Below the pieces are notes generated by a model that saw only the letters and a list, made by a program, of their open reading frames with translations, searched no databases and had not been told where the DNA came from. Positions 29,047 to 34,796 of a stretch of DNA of 34,796 bases are shown one piece after another. The position numbers and the translations under genes were made by a program. Position 1 is the stretch's first letter. Each line of letters starts with the position of its first letter. The stretch lies in assembly GCA_002390225.1 (NCBI GenBank), contig DGOW01000061.1:8327-43122 (forward strand). The letters run 5' to 3'. This DNA is from Gemmatimonadales bacterium UBA4456 (lineage in GTDB: Bacteria; Gemmatimonadota; Gemmatimonadetes; Longimicrobiales; Gaopeijiaceae).

Positions 29047-31500
29047 ATGGCGAACGAAGAGATGGACGGGTACGTCCCGTCCGCGGTGGAGCAGAAGTGG
29101 CAGCGCCTCTGGGAGGCGCGCGGCACGAACACGTACACACGCGAAGAGTTGGAGAACGCGGAAGACCCGTTCTACAACCTCATGATGTTCCCGTACCCCT
29201 CTGCGGAGGGGTTGCACGTTGGCAACATCTACGCGTTTACGGGTGCCGATGTCCACGGGCGGTATCAGCGACTGCGGGGCAAGACCGTGTTCGAGCCGAT
29301 GGGCTTTGATGCGTTCGGAATCCACTCCGAGAACTTCGCACTGAAGATCGGTACGCACCCGATGGATCTGATTCCATCCAACGTGAAGAATTTCACACGA
29401 CAGCTGCGCCGCATTGGTGGGATGTTCGACTGGGAGCACTCGGTCGATACAACGGATCCATCGTATTACAAGTGGACCCAGTGGATCTTCCTGCAGTTCT
29501 TCAAGGCAGGGCTGGCCGAGCGAAAGGAAGCACCCGTCAACTGGTGCCCGTCGTGTATGACCGTGCTCGCCAACGAACAGGTGATCGGCGGTGAATGCGA
29601 GCGATGCGCAACGCCCGTCGAGCAGCGTCGGATCGCGCAGTGGTTCTTCCGGATCACTGATTATGCGCAACGCCTGCTGGACAATCTGGACCACATCGAC
29701 TGGTCCGATACCACGCTCAAAGCTCAGAAGAACTGGATCGGGCGGAGCACAGGCGCGCAACTGCATTTTCCGGTCGTAAACAAAGACGGTGCCGAGACTG
29801 GCACAAAGATTGAGGTCTACACGACTCGACCGGACACCGTGTTCGGGGCGACGTACGTAGTGCTGTCCCCGGAGCACCCCCTGGTCGAATCTGTAACCGA
29901 CGCCCGACGGCGCCCGCCCGTGTATGCCTACGTCGACACAGCGTCCAAGAAGGACCTGGTCGCACGTCAGAAGACGGATAAGACGAAGACGGGTGTCTCC
30001 ACTGGCGGTTTCTGTCGCAATCCCGCAACGGGAGAGCTGATCCCGATATGGGTAGCCGACTACGTGCTGATGGATTACGGGACTGGCGCGATCATGGCCG
30101 TGCCAGGGCACGACACTCGCGACTTTGAATTCGCTGAGCAGTTTGATCTCCCGATCCTGCGTGTCGTGGCCGCGGCCGGAGATAATGCGGATACACCGCT
30201 CGAGGAAGCCTATGTGGGCCCTGGTCGCTTGGTGAACTCGGGCGACTTCACGGGCATGGACGTTGCCGAGTCGGTCGAGGCCGTGACCGACTGGGTATCG
30301 GGGCAGGGATGGGGTGACGGGAAGATCAACTTCCGGCTGCATGACTGGTGTATTTCACGTCAGCGGTATTGGGGTCCCCCGATTCCAATCGTGCACTGTG
30401 AGGCGTGTGGTCCGGTCGCGGTTCCTGAGGCGGACCTGCCGGTCGTGCTGCCTCGCGTAGAAGACTTCAAGCCCGATGATTCCGGTGTCAGCCCGCTCGC
30501 GCGCGCAGAGGAGTGGTACCGCACGACGTGCCCCGAGTGCAGCGCCGAGGCACGACGTGAGACCGATGTGTCCGACACCTTCCTGGATTCCGGCTGGTAC
30601 TTCATTCGGTATCCGTCGTCGGACTTCGACGACAAACCCTTCGATTCCGCTATCACGAAGAACTGGCTACCGGTTAACACGTACATCGGTGGAAACGAGC
30701 ATGCGGTTCTGCACCTGTTGTACTCGCGCTTCATCACCATGGTGCTCAAGGATCTTGGCCACATCGATTTCGAAGAGCCTTACGACGTCTTCCGCGCTCA
30801 CGGGCTGATCATCGCGGACGGTGCCAAGATGTCGAAGAGCAAGGGCAACGTGATCGTGCCGGATCCGATCATTGAGGAGTTTGGAGCGGACACGTTCCGT
30901 ACGTACCTGATGTTCCTTGGGCCGTTCGGAGAGGGTGGGGACTACCGACCACAGGGGATCCAGGGGCCGTTCGGCTTCCTGCACCGCTTGTGGGACACTT
31001 CGGTTTCGGCAGGCCAGGGTGAGCCCGATCCCGATGTCGAGCGGAAGGTCCATCAAACGATCCGACAGGTCACCGACCAGCTCCCCGCGCTTGGATACAA
31101 CACGGCCATCGCCGCGATGATGGAGTGCCTGAACGTGATTCGTTCGGGGGGGCGTTCCGCTGTGCGGGCCGAGATCGAGCCTCTTGTCGTCATGATTGCG
31201 CCGTTTGCGCCGCACATGGCCGAGGAACTCTGGGAGCGATTTGGACACGAGGGGAGCGTATTCGACGGTGCCAACTGGCCCGAATTCGACGCCTCCAAGG
31301 TCGTCGAGTCGATGGCCAAGGTCGCGGTGCAGGTGAACGGCAAGCTTCGGGCGACGATCAGCGTTCCCAAAGATGCTCTGGAGGCTGATGTGATCGCCAC
31401 GGCTCGCGCCGAAGACAACGTGGCTCGGCACATCGAGGACAAAGATGAGCGTCGGGTCATCCACGTTCCTGGTCGGCTCGTGAACTTCGTGGTTGGCTAA
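29047..31500 (+). CDS. leuS: Leucyl-tRNA synthetase
   Basis: 817 residues from ATG 29047, the normal bacterial length. It attaches leucine to tRNA-Leu. Class I signatures are HVGN (57-60, in place of HIGH) in PSAEGLHVGNIYAFTGAD and KMSKS (594-598). A zinc-binding pair, WCPSCMTVLANEQVIGGECERC, follows the first Rossmann segment. The CP1 editing domain that removes mischarged amino acids is present: TTRPDTVFGATYVVLSPEHP and DYGTGAIMAVPGHDTRDF. The early motif reads PMGFDAFGIHSENFAL rather than the common PMGWDAFGLPAENAA, marking a divergent LeuS branch. No Shine-Dalgarno is obvious; the 152 nt leader carries hairpins. Confidence 0.96.
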   Translation: MANEEMDGYVPSAVEQKWQRLWEARGTNTYTREELENAEDPFYNLMMFPYPSAEGLHVGNIYAFTGADVHGRYQRLRGKTVFEPMGFDAFGIHSENFALKIGTHPMDLIPSNVKNFTRQLRRIGGMFDWEHSVDTTDPSYYKWTQWIFLQFFKAGLAERKEAPVNWCPSCMTVLANEQVIGGECERCATPVEQRRIAQWFFRITDYAQRLLDNLDHIDWSDTTLKAQKNWIGRSTGAQLHFPVVNKDGAETGTKIEVYTTRPDTVFGATYVVLSPEHPLVESVTDARRRPPVYAYVDTASKKDLVARQKTDKTKTGVSTGGFCRNPATGELIPIWVADYVLMDYGTGAIMAVPGHDTRDFEFAEQFDLPILRVVAAAGDNADTPLEEAYVGPGRLVNSGDFTGMDVAESVEAVTDWVSGQGWGDGKINFRLHDWCISRQRYWGPPIPIVHCEACGPVAVPEADLPVVLPRVEDFKPDDSGVSPLARAEEWYRTTCPECSAEARRETDVSDTFLDSGWYFIRYPSSDFDDKPFDSAITKNWLPVNTYIGGNEHAVLHLLYSRFITMVLKDLGHIDFEEPYDVFRAHGLIIADGAKMSKSKGNVIVPDPIIEEFGADTFRTYLMFLGPFGEGGDYRPQGIQGPFGFLHRLWDTSVSAGQGEPDPDVERKVHQTIRQVTDQLPALGYNTAIAAMMECLNVIRSGGRSAVRAEIEPLVVMIAPFAPHMAEELWERFGHEGSVFDGANWPEFDASKVVESMAKVAVQVNGKLRATISVPKDALEADVIATARAEDNVARHIEDKDERRVIHVPGRLVNFVVG

Positions 31501-31553
31501 TTCGCACGTTCGGTCATCAGTGCGTGTGGGGTGGAATCGAGACAGGTGGGTGG

Positions 31554-31580
31554 TTGTGACGGTGATCATCACAATAGATA
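31554..31580 (+). promoter_or_regulatory. Possible promoter/operator of tkt
   Basis: The 90 bp gap between leuS and tkt contains TTGTGA (31554-31559), a perfect inverted repeat GTGAT-C-ATCAC (31562-31572) and AT-rich CAATAGATA just before the ribosome-binding GAGAG (31581-31585). Hexamer matches are weak; the inverted repeat is the clearer signal. Confidence 0.3.
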
Positions 31581-31590
31581 GAGAGCGACA

Positions 31591-33633
31591 ATGAGTAAGA
31601 CTGAGCAGCTGGCGATCGACGCGGTTCGAGTCCTTTCCATGGATGCGGTGCAAAAGGCCAACTCGGGACACCCCGGTACGCCGATGGCACTGGCTCCGGT
31701 CGGCTATGTGCTCTATCACCGGCACCTCAACCACAGTCCGACGGACCCGACATGGCTGGACCGTGATCGATTCATTCTCTCGGTCGGGCACGCATCGATG
31801 CTTATGTACTCGCTGCTCCACCTGAGCGGATATGACATCTCCGAGGAGGATATCCGAAACTTCAGGCAGTGGGGCTCCCCGACGGCCGGGCATCCGGAGT
31901 ACGGGCACGTGCCCGGAGTCGAAACGACCACTGGGCCACTGGGTCAGGGTGTGGCAAACTCTGTCGGTTTCGCGCTTGCTGAGCGTTGGCTCGCCGGACA
32001 CTTCAATCGCCCCGGCCACCAGATCATCAACCATAGGACCTACGTCCTGTGCTCCGATGGTGACATGATGGAGGGTGTGTCTCACGAGGCCGCCGCGATC
32101 GCCGGACATCAGAAGCTCGGGAAGCTTATCTGGATCTTCGATGACAACCGGATCACCATCGAGGGCTCGACCGACCTGTCTACGTCGACTGACCAGGCGA
32201 AACGTTTTGAGGGGTATGGCTGGCACGTTGTGCACGTACACGACGGGAACGATCTCGAGTCGATCGATCTCGCGATTTCCGAGGCTAAGGAGGAGACGGA
32301 CCGTCCGTCTCTGATCGTGCTACGGACCACCATCGCCTTTGGGTCTCCGGGCAAGGCCGGCAGTGCGTCGTCACATGGCGCCCCGCTTGGAGACGACGAG
32401 ATTCGAGCCACGAAGGAGAATCTCGGCTATCCCTCGATGGAGCCGTTCCATGTCGATGCTGGTGCTCGGGAGCACTGGGCGCGATGCGTCGACAAGGGGA
32501 TGAGGCTTCAGGAAACGTGGGACAAGAGCTTTGCGGCATACAAAGATGAATACCCGGATCTTGCCGAACAGTATGAAGTGCTGATGGCGGGCGAGCTTCC
32601 TGCCGGTTGGGATGCTCACGTGCCAGACCTGGCTAGCATAGCTTCGCCAGACGCTACCCGCGGCTGGTCGGGCAAGGTGATCCAGGGGCTCGCAGCCGGC
32701 ATGCCGAACTTGGTGGGTGGATCTGCCGATCTCGGTGGCTCGAACAAGACGGACATCAATGGGGCCGATAGTCTTCTGCCCGAGTCCCCGTCTGGGAGAG
32801 TCGTGCACTACGGTGTCCGCGAACATGCGATGGGCTCCATCATGAATGGAATGACGCTGCACGGTGGCGTGCGGCCGTTCGCAGGCACGTTCCTGATCTT
32901 CTCGGACTATATGCGTCCCGCCATTCGGCTCGCAGGCCTCATGGGCCAGCCGCCAGTCTACGTCTTCTCACATGACTCTATTGGTCTCGGCGAAGACGGC
33001 CCGACGCACCAGCCCATCGAACAGCTTTCTTCGCTGCGCGCGATTCCGAATGTCATGGATCTCCGGCCTGGGGATGGCCCGGAGACGGAAGTCGCATGGC
33101 GTGCCGCGTTAGAGCGCACCGACGGGCCGTCCTTTCTCGCACTGAGCCGACAGAAGGTCTCAGTGCTCGCACGGGCGGGCAGCGCTGCGGCTGATGATGA
33201 TTCGGTGTCCGAACGCCTCGCCGCCGCGGACGGACTTCGGCGCGGTGCATACGTGATCGTTGAGGCTTCGCAGGGGACGCCGAGCGTAATCCTGATGTCG
33301 AGCGGGTCGGAGCTGTCGCTCGCGCTTGACGCGCGCACCAAACTCGAGGCCGATGGGATTCCTACTCGCGTCGTGAGCATGCCCAGTTGGCATCTCTTCG
33401 GTCAGCAGGACGCCACCTATCGGGACGAGGTGCTTCCTCCCTCCGTGAAAGCGCGCGTATCTGTGGAGGCGGGTAGTACCTTCGGTTGGGACCGTTGGGT
33501 CGGATCCGAGGGTCACTCGATCGGAGTTGATCACTTCGGAGCGTCCGCTCCGGCAGAGATTCTTTATGAGAAGTTCGGTATCACGTCCGCAGCGGTCGTT
33601 GCGGCAGCCCGGGAGCTGGTCGCCGGGTCGTAA
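31591..33633 (+). CDS. tkt: Transketolase
   Basis: 680 residues, full length. Transfers two-carbon units between sugar phosphates in the pentose phosphate pathway, using thiamine diphosphate. Visible features: NSGHPGTPMALAPVGYVLY, the thiamine-binding GDMMEGVSHEAAAIAGH ... DDNRITIEG (the family GDG...N motif, here SDGDMMEG and FDDN), GKAGSASSHGAPLG, REHAMGSIMNGM (catalytic Glu region) and GLGEDGPTHQPIEQLSSLRA, which binds substrate phosphate. ATG 31591 has GAGAG 5 nt upstream. It is convergent with the SprT-like gene, with 40 nt between the ends. Confidence 0.97.
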   Translation: MSKTEQLAIDAVRVLSMDAVQKANSGHPGTPMALAPVGYVLYHRHLNHSPTDPTWLDRDRFILSVGHASMLMYSLLHLSGYDISEEDIRNFRQWGSPTAGHPEYGHVPGVETTTGPLGQGVANSVGFALAERWLAGHFNRPGHQIINHRTYVLCSDGDMMEGVSHEAAAIAGHQKLGKLIWIFDDNRITIEGSTDLSTSTDQAKRFEGYGWHVVHVHDGNDLESIDLAISEAKEETDRPSLIVLRTTIAFGSPGKAGSASSHGAPLGDDEIRATKENLGYPSMEPFHVDAGAREHWARCVDKGMRLQETWDKSFAAYKDEYPDLAEQYEVLMAGELPAGWDAHVPDLASIASPDATRGWSGKVIQGLAAGMPNLVGGSADLGGSNKTDINGADSLLPESPSGRVVHYGVREHAMGSIMNGMTLHGGVRPFAGTFLIFSDYMRPAIRLAGLMGQPPVYVFSHDSIGLGEDGPTHQPIEQLSSLRAIPNVMDLRPGDGPETEVAWRAALERTDGPSFLALSRQKVSVLARAGSAAADDDSVSERLAAADGLRRGAYVIVEASQGTPSVILMSSGSELSLALDARTKLEADGIPTRVVSMPSWHLFGQQDATYRDEVLPPSVKARVSVEAGSTFGWDRWVGSEGHSIGVDHFGASAPAEILYEKFGITSAAVVAAARELVAGS

Positions 33634-33673
33634 TGTCTCGGATACGTGGAGGCCTCCGAAAGGCTCTTGGAGG

Positions 33674-34438
33674 CTAGAGCTCGTGGATCGCATCTGGTAG
33701 TGGGGGAACCCGCGAGACTGGGTGCCTTCGGTTACGGCGGTAACGAACCGGACGTTCGTGCAGACGGGTTGGCTGGCATCCGGCGTGTCGTGCCCATGCT
33801 TTCCATGACGCGCCGTGCCCGAGCTCACCTGATTGCATCCAGTCAGCGACGTGTGCCATCTCATGAAGCAGCGTATCCGCACGCTCTGCGCCATTGCCGG
33901 AGAGCATGAGGTCGCAGTTGAGTGCGATTTCCACTACGTAACGAGACCCGTCCGTTCGCTCGCCTGGCATCATGTGGCCCAGCGCTGAGCGCATGCGGCG
34001 GCTCAGCCGTATCGAAATATCAGTCGGCAGGGTGCCGTCGAAACGAGTGTGATTGAAGTAGCCGTATACGGCGTGCAGATAGGAACGTTGCTCTGGAGTG
34101 GCGCAGCAGTGCGTCATTCCGTGTTCGTCTGCTTCTCGCCTCCGAGTATCGTGGGCATTCCGCAGGCGACGGATCTCGTCCGCCAACTCAGGCCAGGCAC
34201 TGATCACTGTCGCTGCTTTCTTCGCTGCGGATGACCCTACTTCACCTTCGATGGCTACCGTTGCGAAGGCGTCGAGCAGCGCAGGTGAGGCTCCGCGGTA
34301 GGCGTCGTGGACGTTAAGAACCCTTCCGTCACGCGTCAGCGACCAGATCGTACTGCGATTCTTCCGAAAAGTGACGCAGGTTATACGCTTTGCGCCACGG
34401 CGATGAAGTTCAAAGAGGAAGTCAGTTGTTGTCAGCAC
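33674..34438 (-). CDS. SprT-like zinc metalloprotein
   Basis: 254 residues from GTG 34438. The zinc site HEMAH (192-196) followed by GHGASWKAW (His208 as third ligand) is the SprT/Spartan-like arrangement. YGYFNHTRFDGTLP and SRRMRSALGHM before it also match the family, in which YNxxxFxGxLP is common. SprT-like proteins are minigluzincin-type peptidases; the eukaryotic relative degrades DNA-protein crosslinks, while bacterial roles are little known. The first 105 residues (starting LTTTDFLFELHRRGAKRI) are an extra domain I do not recognise. The basic C-terminus (RPVRYRRNRRHP) could bind nucleic acid. No strong ribosome-binding site. Confidence 0.8.
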   Translation of the reverse strand: MLTTTDFLFELHRRGAKRITCVTFRKNRSTIWSLTRDGRVLNVHDAYRGASPALLDAFATVAIEGEVGSSAAKKAATVISAWPELADEIRRLRNAHDTRRREADEHGMTHCCATPEQRSYLHAVYGYFNHTRFDGTLPTDISIRLSRRMRSALGHMMPGERTDGSRYVVEIALNCDLMLSGNGAERADTLLHEMAHVADWMQSGELGHGASWKAWARHAGCQPTRLHERPVRYRRNRRHPVSRVPPLPDAIHEL

Positions 34439-34629
34439 GTTACGCGACGAGGCTTTTTGGAGGTAGCACGGAAGCTACTGCACGACATCTCGTACCCCAA
34501 TGCTCCAAGTCGTACCGTATATGGTGCGTGCGTGTCAGGTTACTATTGCGCGACGTCGTGCTTTCCTGTTTCGTTCCGACATCCAGTCCGCAGTCCGCTC
34601 GCGCATACCTAGTCTCGGAGGCATCCCTC

Positions 34630-34796
34630 GTGGCAACCAAGAAGAAGAAGCCGGTAGCGAAGAAGAAACCGGTGACCAAGAAAGCTTCAGGGGCGAAAAA
34701 ACGCCCGGCTCGTAAGACAGCACCGAAGGTTGCTGCGGCGAAGAAGACGGTGAAGAAGGCCGCGCCGAAGAAGAAGGCTGCGCCAAAGAAGAAGGC
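34630..34796 (+). CDS. Lys/Ala/Pro-rich histone H1-like DNA-binding protein (3' partial)
   Basis: GTG 34630 follows GGAGG (34617-34621) at 8 nt. The 55 codons visible run off the window end. The product is almost wholly Lys, Ala and Pro with Thr and Val: MATKKKKPVAKKKPVTKKAS, then repeated AKK and APKKK units. This is the composition of bacterial histone H1-like tails (Hc1/AlgP-type), which bind and compact DNA, but such tails also extend other nucleic-acid-binding proteins. No folded domain is visible in the part present. A TACTAT at 34541-34546 may be a -10 element. Confidence 0.7.
   Translation, partial: MATKKKKPVAKKKPVTKKASGAKKRPARKTAPKVAAAKKTVKKAAPKKKAAPKKK

Noticed and set aside
29038..30342. 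Minus-strand frame of 434 codons opposite leuS
   Set aside because: Antisense shadow of leuS, with no recognisable domain and no ribosome-binding site.
30667..32241. Long minus-strand frame (524 codons) across leuS and tkt
   Set aside because: It spans two intact housekeeping genes and the gap between them, which a real gene would not do. Its translation is a codon-bias shadow.
1..34796. tRNA, rRNA, CRISPR, insertion sequence, phage or defence system
   Set aside because: I saw no tRNA T-loop consensus in a cloverleaf context, no regularly spaced repeats, no transposase or integrase motifs, and no known defence gene. Only hairpins and small operator-like palindromes were found.

Overview
The window looks like a chromosomal segment of a GC-rich, Gram-negative heterotroph. 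Lipoprotein signals, outer-membrane barrels, a Tat-exported amidase and several secreted peptidases imply a periplasm and an outer membrane. The mix of a DUF5117-type metalloprotease, a PQQ dehydrogenase, S9 and M19 peptidases, secreted amidohydrolases and many small envelope lipoproteins resembles what I know of Gemmatimonadota. That placement is inferred from gene content, not from a marker-gene tree. I see no rRNA, tRNA, CRISPR array, insertion sequence or prophage.

Layout. (1) 1-4898, plus strand: the 3' end of a PUFA-synthase-like megasynthase carrying two FabA-type dehydratase domains, then a Sfp-type phosphopantetheinyl transferase, a VOC/glyoxalase-like protein, an exported type II L-asparaginase and a 433-residue protein I do not recognise. 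All are packed with 4-13 nt overlaps or an 11 nt gap, so they look like one operon. (2) 4900-5606, minus strand: a decayed GspE/PilB-type secretion ATPase with three in-frame stops and no ATPase core. (3) 5660-10455: an NTF2-like lipoprotein (minus), then a PQQ dehydrogenase, a secreted amidohydrolase and a 63-residue cysteine-rich protein with its own promoter and terminator. (4) 10731-13253, minus: a large zinc metalloprotease with a GSPRG-repeat tail. (5) 13400-20332: two more gene relics, a Tat amidase, an M19 dipeptidase, an orphan signal-peptide relic and an S9 peptidase. (6) 20367-22310, minus: a cytoplasmic amidase and yajQ. (7) 22592-26554, plus: a run of seven small envelope genes (barrels, lipoproteins, META and DUF4136 domains). 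(8) 26585-28369, minus: an ABC exporter. (9) 28460-33633: a lipoprotein, leuS and tkt. (10) The end: an SprT-like metalloprotein (minus) and the start of a lysine/alanine-rich histone H1-like protein.

How the genes fit together. The first operon pairs a lipid-making megasynthase with the enzyme that would activate its carrier-protein domains. The centre of the window is a scavenging block: asparaginase, two amidases, an amidohydrolase, a metzincin-type protease, a dipeptidase and a prolyl oligopeptidase could together turn extracellular protein and amides into amino acids. A PQQ dehydrogenase there would feed electrons from sugars or alcohols to the respiratory chain.

The most notable feature is gene decay. 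Four separate coding relics lie between these genes, and two of them still keep stop/start overlaps with intact neighbours. I found no clear undescribed defence or mobile system. The best candidates for new biology are the unrecognised 433-residue protein in the PUFA/asparaginase operon, the cysteine-rich small protein and the envelope gene run.
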